A stretch of 34,569 bases of DNA, from the NCBI GenBank assembly GCA_016209895.1, contig JACQVH010000285.1, positions 1 to 34,569 on the forward strand, given 5' to 3'. Positions 9,527 through 19,574 of this stretch are shown piece by piece. Each line of letters begins with the position of its first letter. The first letter of the stretch is position 1. Under the pieces are notes generated by a model. It was not told where the DNA came from and searched no databases. It saw only the letters and a list, made by a program, of their open reading frames with translations. The position numbers and the translations under genes are program-made. This DNA is from Candidatus Hydrogenedentota bacterium (GTDB lineage Bacteria; Hydrogenedentota; Hydrogenedentia; Hydrogenedentales; SLHB01).

Positions 9527-10582
9527 ATGTGGGGATGTCGGAAAGCGCAAGGGCTAATCGCGGCTTCAATTTACGAGGCGCTGGATGACGGGGACCGGCG
9601 GCGGCTGGACAGACATCTGGCCAGTTGCCCGGCGTGCCGGGCGGAGGCGCAGGCGATGATTTCGGTCGCCCGTCGAATACCCGAAGCCCCGATTCCCGAA
9701 TTGCCGCGCAGTCTGATGCCGGCGATAAAGGCCCGCCTCGCCCAAAATGAGGTCCCAGTGCCTTTTGCCTGGCGGTACGCCGCCGCGGCCATGGCTACGG
9801 TGGTCGTGCTCGGCTCGGTCTCCTATGGGCTTCTATATTCAGGACTCTCCGGTTCCGGGGTGCAGAACCTAGCTGACAATCGCCCTGTCCAAGTAGATTC
9901 CGCACTGCAGCCGACGCTCGATCAGGCGGCAGCGCTCATGGAACAACGTCAGTACGCCGATGCGTACCGTGTCCTCGAAGCCGGACTACGAGTGCACTAC
10001 CGCGATGCCCGCGCGGGCGAAGGCCAGTTGCTCTTGGCGGACATCGCATTCACGCATTTGAAACAATATCCAGTGGCCTATTCCGCCTACCAGCGGGCGC
10101 AGCAGTTTTACTCCTCCGCGATCCTGGCCAGTCCGGACCGAAATACGATCCTGGAACGCTGGGAAACACTCGCAGAGGCGCGAAAAGTGGAATACGCCTC
10201 GCTCTATGCGCTGGACGCCGCGACGCGCGATCGGTCCGATACCTTCGCAAAGCTCGAGCAAGTCGTAGCCCGATATCCCGAAAAATACGTGGGGGCGATG
10301 GCCGCTGAGGAAATGGCGAAGCTGATGGTGGCCGCCGGGGCGGTCCAGGTGGGCGAACAAACACATTTTCTGGCCATGCAAGAAGCCAGCCTGCGGTGTA
10401 AAGACCCCATCGCAGCGACACGGCTGAAGCTTGAAATGGCGCATATCTACCGCGATGAGCTTAATAACCCGGAAAAGGCGCGCGAGTACTACGGGGAAAT
10501 CGCTGCCAATTCGAACGAGGTGTTGGCCCGACTTGCCCGGGAATCGCTTTCCAGCCTGGAAGCTGGGGCATCCCGCGAATAG
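9527..10582 (+). CDS. Membrane anti-sigma factor: ZAS zinc-finger plus TM plus periplasmic TPR-like region
   Basis: RHLASCPACRAEA = HxxxCxxC ZAS motif; TM segment AAAMATVVVLGSVSYGLLYSGL; C-terminal repeat-like helices; directly after the ECF sigma gene. Confidence 0.88.
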   Translation: MWGCRKAQGLIAASIYEALDDGDRRRLDRHLASCPACRAEAQAMISVARRIPEAPIPELPRSLMPAIKARLAQNEVPVPFAWRYAAAAMATVVVLGSVSYGLLYSGLSGSGVQNLADNRPVQVDSALQPTLDQAAALMEQRQYADAYRVLEAGLRVHYRDARAGEGQLLLADIAFTHLKQYPVAYSAYQRAQQFYSSAILASPDRNTILERWETLAEARKVEYASLYALDAATRDRSDTFAKLEQVVARYPEKYVGAMAAEEMAKLMVAAGAVQVGEQTHFLAMQEASLRCKDPIAATRLKLEMAHIYRDELNNPEKAREYYGEIAANSNEVLARLARESLSSLEAGASRE

Positions 10583-10644
10583 ACATCGGTCGGATACGCC
10601 GTCCACCTTATAAAGACTTTGACAACGCCCTACGATAGTAGTCG

Positions 10645-10673
10645 TTGCGGTTACCCCACATGTGTGCTAACAT
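10645..10673 (+). promoter_or_regulatory. Possible sigma70-type promoter for the T2SS operon (TTGCGG-N17-TAACAT)
   Basis: ttgcgg 10645-10650, 17-bp spacer, taacat 10668-10673, upstream of gspE ATG 10717. Confidence 0.35.
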
Positions 10674-10716
10674 ACGATCAAATAAGGACTTCGAGCATGA
10701 ATACGGAATTTCTTGA

Positions 10717-12453
10717 ATGAAGAGCCCCTTCGAAAAACTGTTGGTTGCCGACGGCATCGTAGATGAAGCCATGTTGGCCCAATTGAGGTCGGAAGGGCCC
10801 AACGGCACCCCTCTACATGAAGTCCTGGTACGGCTAGGACATGCCTCGGCTGACAAGGTATACCGTTGTCTGGCCAAATTCTGTGAACTGCGGTTCGTCG
10901 TGCCGTCGAAAATGGACATTCCGGCCAACGTGGTAGCCAAAGTCCCAGCCCGATTTGCCACCCACTATCGGTTCGTCCCAATTGGCGAGAACAACGGCGC
11001 CCTGATGATCGCGGTGGGCGACCCTTTGAACTCGCAACTTCTCGACGATATCCGACTGGTTCTAAAGCGACGTATCGAGGTCGTAGTCGCGACTCCGGAT
11101 GAAATTGAGCGCGCCACCAAGGTCTTGTACGGCGTCGGCGCGGAAACGGTAGAACGTATTCTGAGCGAGACCGAGCCGAGCGCGGCCGCGCTCAATCTCG
11201 ACCTAACCGCCGGCACCAACCTGGCCGACGACAGCCTTGAAGCATCTATCATCAAGTTTGTAAATGAGCTCTTGGTGGAAGCCATTCGTTCAGCAGCGAC
11301 CGACGTTCACCTGGAACCGTTTGAGGACCAACTGCGGGTGCGCTATCGAATAGACGGGATTCTGCACCAGGCGCCCACGCCGCCGAACATCCGTGGTCTG
11401 CACGCTGCTATCGTCTCCCGCATCAAGATCATGGCGAATCTCAATATCGCCGAGCGTAGACTACCGCAGGATGGAAAGATTTTGGCTACTCTTGCCGACG
11501 GGCAGTATGACCTCCGCGTATCGGTCCTGCCCACTCCCCACGGCGAGACGGTCAATATTCGTATCCTGAGCCGATCCTCCATGTTTCTAACCCTCGAACA
11601 GCTCGGGATGCTTTCGGACGACCTCCAACTATTCAACACCTTCATCCACCGCCCGCACGGTATGATCCTGGTCACGGGTCCCACCGGCAGCGGCAAAACC
11701 ACGACCCTTTACGCGGCCTTGAGCAAGCTAAACAAGCTCGAACACAAAATTATCACCATTGAAGACCCGATCGAGTATCAACTCAAGGGGGTCACTCAGA
11801 TGCAAGTCCTTCCGCAGATCGGGTTCGACTTTTCGAATGCATTGCGGTCCATGCTGCGCCACGATCCGGATATCATGCTGGTCGGAGAAGTTCGGGATTA
11901 TGAGACGGCCGAGATGGCGATTCGTTCTAGTCTAACCGGGCACCTGGTATTCAGCACGCTGCACACGAACGACGCTGCGGGCTCCATTATACGGCTGACG
12001 GACATGGGCGTCGAGCCGTATCTGATCGCGAGCACGATGATCGCCGCCATTGCTCAACGGTTAGTGCGCGCAATCTGCGAGGAATGCGCCGAGGATTTCC
12101 AGCCAGAACCGGAACTCCTGCGGGAGTTTCATGCCACGACAGCGCAGGTGCGGGCGGCGCGGTTCCGGCGCGGTCGCGGGTGCGATGCCTGCAGAAACAC
12201 CGGATATCGCGGACGATTTGCAATCTATGAGTTCCTACCTTTCACCCATGCCGTCAAAGATTTGACCGTACGCCGCGCCCCTTCCACCGAGATCAAGCGC
12301 AAAGCCGTGGAAGGGGGTCTGAGGACCCTGCGCCAAGTCGGCTGGCAACGCGTGTGTGAAGGCAGGACCACTTTTGAAGAAGTGTTGCGAGTCACCGGAG
12401 ACGTGGACATCGCCGATCCAACCGAGGCGGGCAATGCCGCAGTTCCGGTATGA
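10717..12453 (+). CDS. gspE: Type II secretion ATPase GspE (578 aa)
   Basis: MshEN-like N-domain; Walker A GPTGSGKTTTLYAAL; IEDPIEYQLKGVTQMQV; LRHDPDIMLVGEVRD; CEEC...CDAC zinc motif. Confidence 0.95.
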   Translation: MKSPFEKLLVADGIVDEAMLAQLRSEGPNGTPLHEVLVRLGHASADKVYRCLAKFCELRFVVPSKMDIPANVVAKVPARFATHYRFVPIGENNGALMIAVGDPLNSQLLDDIRLVLKRRIEVVVATPDEIERATKVLYGVGAETVERILSETEPSAAALNLDLTAGTNLADDSLEASIIKFVNELLVEAIRSAATDVHLEPFEDQLRVRYRIDGILHQAPTPPNIRGLHAAIVSRIKIMANLNIAERRLPQDGKILATLADGQYDLRVSVLPTPHGETVNIRILSRSSMFLTLEQLGMLSDDLQLFNTFIHRPHGMILVTGPTGSGKTTTLYAALSKLNKLEHKIITIEDPIEYQLKGVTQMQVLPQIGFDFSNALRSMLRHDPDIMLVGEVRDYETAEMAIRSSLTGHLVFSTLHTNDAAGSIIRLTDMGVEPYLIASTMIAAIAQRLVRAICEECAEDFQPEPELLREFHATTAQVRAARFRRGRGCDACRNTGYRGRFAIYEFLPFTHAVKDLTVRRAPSTEIKRKAVEGGLRTLRQVGWQRVCEGRTTFEEVLRVTGDVDIADPTEAGNAAVPV

Positions 12454-13642
12454 AGTAAAGCGCGCGCCCGGTCAGTCTGCCAGCGGAGTCATCGAGGCCG
12501 AAAGCCAGCGAGCCGCAGTGGCCCGCCTCCGCGACTTGGGGTATATACCGGTTGCGGTCGAAGAGGATTCGGGCAAACCGGCGAGAACGCTCAAACACAC
12601 CCTGTCCCGGATACGCCTGAAAGACCGTAACGTCTTTTTGCGCCAGTTAGCCAATCTCTTCGAGTCCGGGATGCCCATCACGCGTGCGCTGGGCACACTG
12701 ATCCAACAGACTGAGAATCCCAAGCTGACCGTGGTCATCGAAGAAATCCGCGATGATGTGCAGCGCGGGAGCACGCTCGCCGAGGCGTTTGAACGCCATC
12801 CCAAGGTTTTTTCGGCAATCCACTGTAATTTGGTCCGTGCGGGCGAAGCGGGCGGCATGTTGGACGAGGTCTTCTGGCGGCTCGTAGCTTTCGGAGAACA
12901 AGAAGAAGAATTGCGCGGGAAAGCAGTATCGGCGCTGGTTTATCCGATTTTCCTTCTCATAATGGGCAGCATTTCAGTGTTCATACTGGTGTCCTTCGTG
13001 TTTCCCAAGTTTGTCGTGATCTTCAACGATTTCAACGCGCGGCTGCCTTGGCCTACTTTAGTTGTGATGGGGCTGTGCTCGTTTATGGGCCGCTTCTGGT
13101 GGGCGGTGCTGCTGGCGATCAGCTTGCTAGCGGCCGCCGGCGTTTCGTACCGGCGCAGCGATTCTGGCCGAAAGCAACTCGACCATCTGGTGTTGCGGCT
13201 GCCCGTCATCGGCAAAGTCATTCAGAAATACGAGATGGCTAAGTTCGCTCGGACGCTCGGCACTTTGCTGGACAACGGTGTGCCTATTCTGTCCGCGTTG
13301 CGGATCACCGAAGATACCCTGAACAATACCGCCATCGCCTCGGAACTTAACGCGGTTCAGGGGCGCGTGGCCGAAGGCGACAGCATCAGCGAGAGTCTGG
13401 ACGGAGCCGTCCATTTTCCGCCGCTCGTGGTCAACATGTTTGCCGTGGGTGAGGAAAGCGGACGCCTGGGCGCCATCACGAAACGGATTGCGGAAGCCTA
13501 CGATGCGGAAGTGGACCGTGCTGTGAAGGGCATGGCGGCCCTGTTCGAGCCGCTCATGATTGTAGTCATGGGCGCGATCATCGGCTTTTTGGTGATCGCG
13601 ATGCTGTTGCCGATGTTAACTTTAAGTGCCAATGTCTCATAA
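12434..13642 (+). CDS. gspF: Type II secretion inner-membrane protein GspF
   Basis: MPQFRYEVKRAPGQSASGVIEAESQRAAVARLRDLGY; LFESGMPITRALGTL; RAGEAGGMLDEV; VGEESGRLG; start overlaps the gspE stop. Confidence 0.94.
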   Translation: MPQFRYEVKRAPGQSASGVIEAESQRAAVARLRDLGYIPVAVEEDSGKPARTLKHTLSRIRLKDRNVFLRQLANLFESGMPITRALGTLIQQTENPKLTVVIEEIRDDVQRGSTLAEAFERHPKVFSAIHCNLVRAGEAGGMLDEVFWRLVAFGEQEEELRGKAVSALVYPIFLLIMGSISVFILVSFVFPKFVVIFNDFNARLPWPTLVVMGLCSFMGRFWWAVLLAISLLAAAGVSYRRSDSGRKQLDHLVLRLPVIGKVIQKYEMAKFARTLGTLLDNGVPILSALRITEDTLNNTAIASELNAVQGRVAEGDSISESLDGAVHFPPLVVNMFAVGEESGRLGAITKRIAEAYDAEVDRAVKGMAALFEPLMIVVMGAIIGFLVIAMLLPMLTLSANVS

Positions 13643-13736
13643 ATGTGAAGACGAGATTCTCGTCTGGACTCGGAACTCCCGAGCGGCGTGTCTCAACCAA
13701 CACGACATGTCTGCATACCAAAAACACCATCTAGGT

Positions 13737-13814
13737 GTCATTCTGAGCGCAGCGAAGAATCTCGCATACCGTGGACTTGGGCGTGAGAGATTCTTCGCCG
13801 CGCTCAGAACGACA
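13737..13814. repeat. Dispersed palindromic element, copy 1 (gtcattctgagcgcagcgaagaatctc...gagattcttcgccgcgctcagaacgac)
   Basis: Long imperfect inverted repeat; related to 23984..24071 and 24109..24189. Confidence 0.85.
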
Positions 13815-13846
13815 GATGGAGGATCGCCCTCACGAAGGAGATACCG

Positions 13847-14248
13847 ATGAAAGACAACGCAGGTTTTACACTCATCGAATTAATCCTGGTGACGATCATT
13901 ATCGGGATTCTCGCCGGGATGGTCGTAATCAATGTGGCCGGCCGCGCGGAAGAGGCTCGAGTTCGACGCGCGCACGGCGATATCGCCACCTATCAGAATG
14001 CCATTGATCTCTACGCCCTGGACCACAATGACAAATATCCAAAATCGTTGAACGAATTAATGGGTGGGAAAAGAGATTACGTCCGCAAGCTGACCAAGGA
14101 CCCCTGGGGCAATGACTACGTGGTCGTGGTTCCGGGCAAGTACCGAAAGAACAGTTATGACTTGTACTCGCGTGGTCCGGACGGGATCGCGGGCAACGGC
14201 GACGATATAACCAGTTGGAGCGACCAAGCACCCGACGCGGCCTCGTAG
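13847..14248 (+). CDS. gspG: Type II secretion major pseudopilin GspG
   Basis: GFTLIELILVTIIIGILAGMVVINVAGR; DLYALDHNDKYPKSLNEL; KDPWGNDY; SRGPDGIAGNGDDITSW. Confidence 0.95.
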   Translation: MKDNAGFTLIELILVTIIIGILAGMVVINVAGRAEEARVRRAHGDIATYQNAIDLYALDHNDKYPKSLNELMGGKRDYVRKLTKDPWGNDYVVVVPGKYRKNSYDLYSRGPDGIAGNGDDITSWSDQAPDAAS

Positions 14249-14285
14249 GATACATCCGACGCTGGCCCCGGCGGTTAGAAAAATC

Positions 14286-14786
14286 ATGCAGCCTTTCGAG
14301 CGACACGGCTTTTCCCTCCTTGAGCTAATCGTGGTACTGACGATACTCGCGGTCATGTCCGCGGCGGTAGTGCCCCTATATCGGAATTCGTTGATCCGCT
14401 CCCGCGGAAACGCCGCCCTCCAGGACCTGCTTGCCACCTTGAAGTACGCCCAGCAACGCGCGGTCACAGACACTCAAGAATATAGGGTCTACCTCAATCA
14501 CAAGACAGGTCATTACTGGGCGGCTCGCCCAGTCGTCACGAAAGAGGAGGAAATAAGCTTCGAGACCTTGGGCGAGCCGGGCACGGAGCCCGTGAAACTC
14601 CCGGAAGGCGTCAAGATGAGCCAGCCCAAGGCGCGAAAGGATCGGGACCAGGAAGCGTACTACATTAGCTTCTATCCCAGCGGCGCGTGCGACGTAGCAA
14701 CGGTCGCATTGGACTATGAGGACGGCAAGACGGTGCGAGTCCAAACAAAGGGAAAGATCGGACCCTTCGAGGTGAAAGAGCTGTGA
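14286..14786 (+). CDS. gspH: Type II secretion pseudopilin GspH-like
   Basis: GFSLLELIVVLTILAVMSAAVVPLYRN class III signal; Sec-minor pseudopilin position in operon. Confidence 0.85.
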   Translation: MQPFERHGFSLLELIVVLTILAVMSAAVVPLYRNSLIRSRGNAALQDLLATLKYAQQRAVTDTQEYRVYLNHKTGHYWAARPVVTKEEEISFETLGEPGTEPVKLPEGVKMSQPKARKDRDQEAYYISFYPSGACDVATVALDYEDGKTVRVQTKGKIGPFEVKEL

Positions 14787-15256
14787 GGCGGCCGACCACG
14801 ATACGAGGGTATATCCTGGTAGAGGCGATGGTGGCCATGGTCGTGCTCAGTCTCGGCATCTTGGCATTACGCAGCGCGCAGCAGCAGACAACCCTGGCCC
14901 GTGGTCAGGCTCGGGACTATACGCAGGCCCGATTTCTTCTCGAACGACTCATAGCCGAACTTGAAATACTGCCAATCTTACGGGAAGGGGCAAGTTCGGG
15001 CGTGTTTGAAGGCGATTTCTCACGCTTCCGTTGGTCTCGAACGGTATCCAGAGTAAGCCTTCCGGGAATGGAGCCACCAGTACAACTCTTGCCGGGAATG
15101 ATGGTGCAGGCCCCGGACGCTTTTGTCGGAAAAATCACTGCCACGGTTTTCTGGACCCGCAGCGGTCAGGAATTTCAAGAGACGGTCGAAACCTTGGTTG
15201 CTCCCGCGAAACTTCCACAGGCGGAAAATGAGATCACACTCTCCCCTACATCCTAA
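14783..15256 (+). CDS. gspI: Type II secretion pseudopilin GspI-like
   Basis: GYILVEAMVAMVVLSLGILALRSAQQQTTLARGQARDYTQARFLLERLIAELE; overlaps gspH stop. Confidence 0.82.
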   Translation: MRRPTTIRGYILVEAMVAMVVLSLGILALRSAQQQTTLARGQARDYTQARFLLERLIAELEILPILREGASSGVFEGDFSRFRWSRTVSRVSLPGMEPPVQLLPGMMVQAPDAFVGKITATVFWTRSGQEFQETVETLVAPAKLPQAENEITLSPTS

Positions 15257-15998
15257 CGGTGGATTTACGCTCGCTGAACTTATCGTAGCGAGTGCCGTTC
15301 TGGCGCTGGTCATGGGCGGAGTTTACACGGGCTTCAGTGCGTCCGTGCGCACTTGGCGCATCGGCGAAGCGGACCTGGCCGTGTATCAAGACGCCCGACT
15401 AACCTTGGGAATCGTGGCCCGGGAACTGCAATGTGTATTGCCGCAGACGGCGCACCTGTTCGAAGGCGAAGACGATGAAATCCAGTTCTACGCCCTGACC
15501 GCCCCAATGAACCTCGAAGATGGTTCTGATCCGCGAATCCTACGCATTCGGTATCGTCTCAAGCCCGATCCCAATGGCCGTGGATCGGTGTTGCTTCGTG
15601 AAGAAGCGCCCATCGAGAGTCCTCTCCCCCCGCCGCCGGTCAAGGGTCAAGAATTGGATACGAGTATTATCGAAGAAGGTCGAGAACAGTCCTTCGAATT
15701 GGTCGCCGGCGTCGAGGCCTTCGACGTGGAATATCTCTGGGCACCGTCGCCAGAACCCGGAGTTTCCACCATGTCACCATTTTCTCTGGCCCAGCCGCCC
15801 GTCATTACCATGACCGAGAATCCGATCAGGTCAGGATTGCCCCAAGGGCTGAATATCAGACTTGCCCTCTACGAGCCGAGCGCCGAAGCCGGAGTGACCA
15901 GTTATTCTACCCACCTCGTGTTCCGCGGCCCGACGACGCCGTATGACGAAGGAGAATCCGAGGCTACTTCTCCAACCCTGGGAGCCGGCGGCGTATGA
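15228..15998 (+). CDS. gspJ: Type II secretion pseudopilin GspJ-like
   Basis: ATG 15228 in-frame: MRSHSPLHPNGGFTLAELIVASAVLALVMGGVYTGFSASVRTWR. Confidence 0.82.
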   Translation: MRSHSPLHPNGGFTLAELIVASAVLALVMGGVYTGFSASVRTWRIGEADLAVYQDARLTLGIVARELQCVLPQTAHLFEGEDDEIQFYALTAPMNLEDGSDPRILRIRYRLKPDPNGRGSVLLREEAPIESPLPPPPVKGQELDTSIIEEGREQSFELVAGVEAFDVEYLWAPSPEPGVSTMSPFSLAQPPVITMTENPIRSGLPQGLNIRLALYEPSAEAGVTSYSTHLVFRGPTTPYDEGESEATSPTLGAGGV

Positions 15999-16936
15999 GA
16001 AACTCATCTCAGGGCTTTGCGCTCGTGTGTGTCTTGTGGGTCTTGGCTATTTTGACGGTCATTACCATCAGCTACGGCCATCGCGCGATGCTCGATCGCC
16101 GGGCTGCAGCCTATTCCTTGGACTATCTCCAGGCCATGCAGATGGCGCGGGGCGCGGTCGAACGAGGGATCGTGGCCATGCGCCACAAAGCATCTGTGGA
16201 TGCCGCGGCAAGAGCGTCGCGACGCTCGACGCGGGAACCGTGGCGATTCGACACTGTGGACCTCCTCGCCGAAAGGCGATTCTACTCGTTGAGCGGCGGC
16301 CAAGAATTGGAGGGGGAAGAATGCACGTACCGCCTTCGTGACGAGGAACGTCGCATTTCGCTCAACAAGAGTCCCAAAGAAGTACTGGATGAAATTGATG
16401 ACCTGAGTTTCACGGTCGTGAATGAAATCATAGACCGGCGTCGCGAGGGAACGATCTCGGGGCGACCGTCCCTCTTCGTAGCCGTGGAAGAGTTGCTCAA
16501 CTTGGACGACGTAAGCGAGTCTACGTGGTACGGCGACGAGTCGCGTCCGGGTCTGCGCGACCTGTTGACGCCGTGGGGCGACGGCCGCATCAATCTTAAT
16601 ACCGCCTCCGCGGACGTGTTGCGATGCATCCCGAATGTTCGCGGTGATCTCGTGGACGAAATCGTCGCGTACCGGGCCGGGCCGGATGGAAAACCGGATA
16701 CGGCGGACGATCAGGTGTTCAGTAGTCTTGGGGAAATCTCAGGCGTGGTCAATGCCAGCGCGGATGATATGAAGCAGTTGGAACCTTATTGCAAGCTGGA
16801 TTCGCAGTTCTTTACAATCACCGGCACGGCCACGCAACGGCAGAAGCGTGTGCGCGCAATCTGTTCAGCATTGGTACGGATCGAGGCGGAAAACTTCGAG
16901 GTGCTCCAATGGCGGGAGGGGGATTTTGGCTCGTAA
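15995..16936 (+). CDS. gspK: Type II secretion pseudopilin GspK
   Basis: GFALVCVLWVLAILTVITISYGHRAMLDRR; INLNTASADVLRCIPNV helix-hairpin-helix-type segment. Confidence 0.9.
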   Translation: MRNSSQGFALVCVLWVLAILTVITISYGHRAMLDRRAAAYSLDYLQAMQMARGAVERGIVAMRHKASVDAAARASRRSTREPWRFDTVDLLAERRFYSLSGGQELEGEECTYRLRDEERRISLNKSPKEVLDEIDDLSFTVVNEIIDRRREGTISGRPSLFVAVEELLNLDDVSESTWYGDESRPGLRDLLTPWGDGRINLNTASADVLRCIPNVRGDLVDEIVAYRAGPDGKPDTADDQVFSSLGEISGVVNASADDMKQLEPYCKLDSQFFTITGTATQRQKRVRAICSALVRIEAENFEVLQWREGDFGS

Positions 16937-18482
16937 ATCAGGAAACATCAGCATCCTGCAGATTGGCGAGCATCTCATCTCCCGGCTGCGGGTCCGTCCC
17001 AGCCTGCGTGGAGTGGAGGTACTCGACTTCGCGCAAGAACGCGGTACCTGGGCGCTCCAGGACGGCTCCCTACAATCCGCGCTAACGGCGTTCGCCCACC
17101 AGCATCGCCTCGTCGAAGATGCGGTATATGTGGTGCTCCCTCGTCATGAAGTAGCCGCCCGCATTGTTACGTTTCCTTCCCATGACCTGACTGAAATCAA
17201 AGGAATGGTCCGCCTCAGCGCGGAAGAGTACGTGCCGTATCCGGCGGAAGAGTTGGTTATAGACGAATGCATCTTGGAGAAACTGCACGGCGGCGAGGCG
17301 CGTGTTCTTGTGGTGCTGGCGCACCGCGACGTCGTCGAGGGTTACGTCCGGCTTCTGCGGCAAGCCGGGTTGGAGCCCCAGGAAATCCTGGTGAGCACCG
17401 CCTGCCTTGCGTCCGCCATGGCCGCGACCGGTGTGCTCAGGAAGGACGCTATTCCGCCGCAACAGACCGATGTCTCTCTCGTCGTGCCTGCCGCCCGGGA
17501 AACTGAACCGAGACGAGCCGCGCTGGTACATCTCTTACCGGGGGGTATCGAGATTCTGATCTTTCGCGGCAACCATTTGGAGGCGGTACGAGGCGTCGCG
17601 AACGCTCAAGATTGGATGCGCGACAGCATTCAGTCCGCAGCAGCTATAGGCGAACTCGCAAGTGAAGTGCGTGGGGCCTTGGCGTCTTTCCGCCGCGAAT
17701 TAGAAGAAAGCACCACAATCGAGTCGCTACTGGTGAGTTCTGACGTCGCGGACGCGACTGAATGGGCCAAGGCCCTCGAGCCGGAGGCCGGGCTATTATG
17801 CTCGTCCGTTCCGGCCATGGGTACTCTCGTAACCCGCGGCCAGGAGCACTTGGCCAACGCTCAGCCGTTGGCGCTGCTGGGGGCCGCCTGCGTAGCTCAA
17901 GCCCGCGCGGCCGTACCGATCAGCCTCGTGCCGGAATCGGTGCTCCACGCTCGCCAACGGCTCGCCCTGCGGCGAATCGCGCGGCGCGGCGCTCTGCTGG
18001 TCGGAGCGGTGCTTGTCGCGTGGTTTGGACTGTTCTTTCAGGCGGTAGCCAAACGAGCGCACTACGCACACGAATTGGAAGACCGCCATCACAGCATCGC
18101 GCAGGACGCGCGAGGCGTAGCCGAAAAGCACCGGCAATTGCAGGCTATCTCGCGTCAGGTGGACCGTAAAGGGACCGCCGTCGAGCTCTTGGCACGACTC
18201 TGCGAAGTGGCCCCCTCCTCCGGTTTGAACATCACGCGCGTCGTGTTTGTGCGCGGGCAGGGCGTGACCGTCGAAGGGCGCGCATTGGACGTGTCCGCGG
18301 TAGATCAATTCGCGGAGAACCTGCGGCAGTCCGGTCGTGAACGGGTGCCGCAATTCGCTCAGGCCCGTACGATCAGCACCCAAGGCCAGACCGAGCAGAA
18401 TCAAGGCGTCACCCAATTCGAAATCAGCGTTCCATTTCCGCAAATCGAGGAGTCCGAACAAGCCGAGGCCGCGGTTGAATAA
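16926..18482 (+). CDS. gspL: GspL/PilM-like T2SS actin-fold protein with fused TM/periplasmic region (TTG start)
   Basis: In-frame TTG 16926 gives MARKSGNISILQIGEHLI; PilM-like VVLPRHEVAARIVTFPSHDLTEIKGMVRLSAEEYVPYPAEELVID; C-terminal TM and PilN-like domain. Confidence 0.78.
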   Translation: MARKSGNISILQIGEHLISRLRVRPSLRGVEVLDFAQERGTWALQDGSLQSALTAFAHQHRLVEDAVYVVLPRHEVAARIVTFPSHDLTEIKGMVRLSAEEYVPYPAEELVIDECILEKLHGGEARVLVVLAHRDVVEGYVRLLRQAGLEPQEILVSTACLASAMAATGVLRKDAIPPQQTDVSLVVPAARETEPRRAALVHLLPGGIEILIFRGNHLEAVRGVANAQDWMRDSIQSAAAIGELASEVRGALASFRRELEESTTIESLLVSSDVADATEWAKALEPEAGLLCSSVPAMGTLVTRGQEHLANAQPLALLGAACVAQARAAVPISLVPESVLHARQRLALRRIARRGALLVGAVLVAWFGLFFQAVAKRAHYAHELEDRHHSIAQDARGVAEKHRQLQAISRQVDRKGTAVELLARLCEVAPSSGLNITRVVFVRGQGVTVEGRALDVSAVDQFAENLRQSGRERVPQFAQARTISTQGQTEQNQGVTQFEISVPFPQIEESEQAEAAVE

Positions 18483-19572
18483 TTGGTGGAAAAAACTCTC
18501 TAGCCGGGAGCGCAACCTTGCGTTCGCTACGCTGGTGGTCGCCATAGCTTCCGTTTTGTACTTTGCCGTCTCCTGGGCATGGGATACCGTACGGGATTTA
18601 GACGCACGCATTGACCGATTACAACAAGACGTTCTGAACTCGGTATATGAGGCTGCCCTCCGATATAGCGTCGAGACTGCGTACGTCGAAATTGCGGCGC
18701 AGCATTCCAGTAAGTGGACGCAAGAGGAAATCCATGATCGGTTGCGCCAGGAAATCTACCGGCTTGCCCAAAAGAACCCGCCGCATCCGGGCAGTAAAGA
18801 GGCCCTGGCGGGGACGACCAATCCCCAGTGGCTGCTGGAAATCCGCTCCCTCGGCGAAGGAAAGCTGGAGGACAGTGGGAGGGGTTATCGCGAGTACAAG
18901 ATTGGCTTCAAGACTCTACCTACGGATATTCAATCGGTTATCTTGTATCTATCGCGATTGCAGCAGAGTCCGCAATTGTTGCGCATTGACAATCTGGAGA
19001 TCGTTAGGCCGGTTCCGGAAACGCCGGGCGTGATAGCGACCATCGAAGTAACCCGTACCGTGGTGGATAGCGCCATCGAGGGAGTGTCCGAAACCCCCAC
19101 GATATCCCCAATACTAGCCGGCGCCGGCAATTTGAGTCGAAACCCGGGATTCGAAGAATGGGACCGCCTCCAAGGTAAGTTCCCCCAATGGGATTCCGCA
19201 AGCTGCCGGTTGCTCGAGGACACGGAACATGCAACTGAAGGGTCGGCTTGCGTGCGCGTCGAGACGGCCGGCGACGGGGCGGCGTTCTACCAGCAACAGG
19301 AACTCGTGGCCGGGAACGTCTATGAATTGACGATGGATATTACGGCATCCGCACCTATGCGGCTGGCAGTAATGAATGACCGCGAGAAAGCGATTCTGCC
19401 GGAAACTCAGGACATAGTCGGAGACGGTCTCCCGCGGCAGTATTACTGTGAGCTTCGTGTCCCTGGAACGCCCGGCACCAAAGCAAGTCTCCGTGTTCCA
19501 TGTATCATCATGTCCCAACAAGGCTCCGTGGCATACGTAGACAATGTACTCTTGATGGAACGCAAGAACTAG
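18475..19572 (+). CDS. GspM-like inner-membrane protein with C-terminal CBM4/9-like (galactose-binding fold) domain (TTG start)
   Basis: NNWWKKLSSRERNLAFATLVVAIASVLYFAVSWAW at N-terminus; C-terminal NLSRNPGFEEWDRLQGKFPQWDS...GSACVRVE...YQQQELVAGNVYELTMDITA...VAYVDNVLLME resembles the CBM_4_9 pattern. Confidence 0.7.
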   Translation: MNNWWKKLSSRERNLAFATLVVAIASVLYFAVSWAWDTVRDLDARIDRLQQDVLNSVYEAALRYSVETAYVEIAAQHSSKWTQEEIHDRLRQEIYRLAQKNPPHPGSKEALAGTTNPQWLLEIRSLGEGKLEDSGRGYREYKIGFKTLPTDIQSVILYLSRLQQSPQLLRIDNLEIVRPVPETPGVIATIEVTRTVVDSAIEGVSETPTISPILAGAGNLSRNPGFEEWDRLQGKFPQWDSASCRLLEDTEHATEGSACVRVETAGDGAAFYQQQELVAGNVYELTMDITASAPMRLAVMNDREKAILPETQDIVGDGLPRQYYCELRVPGTPGTKASLRVPCIIMSQQGSVAYVDNVLLMERKN

Positions 19573-19574
19573 GA

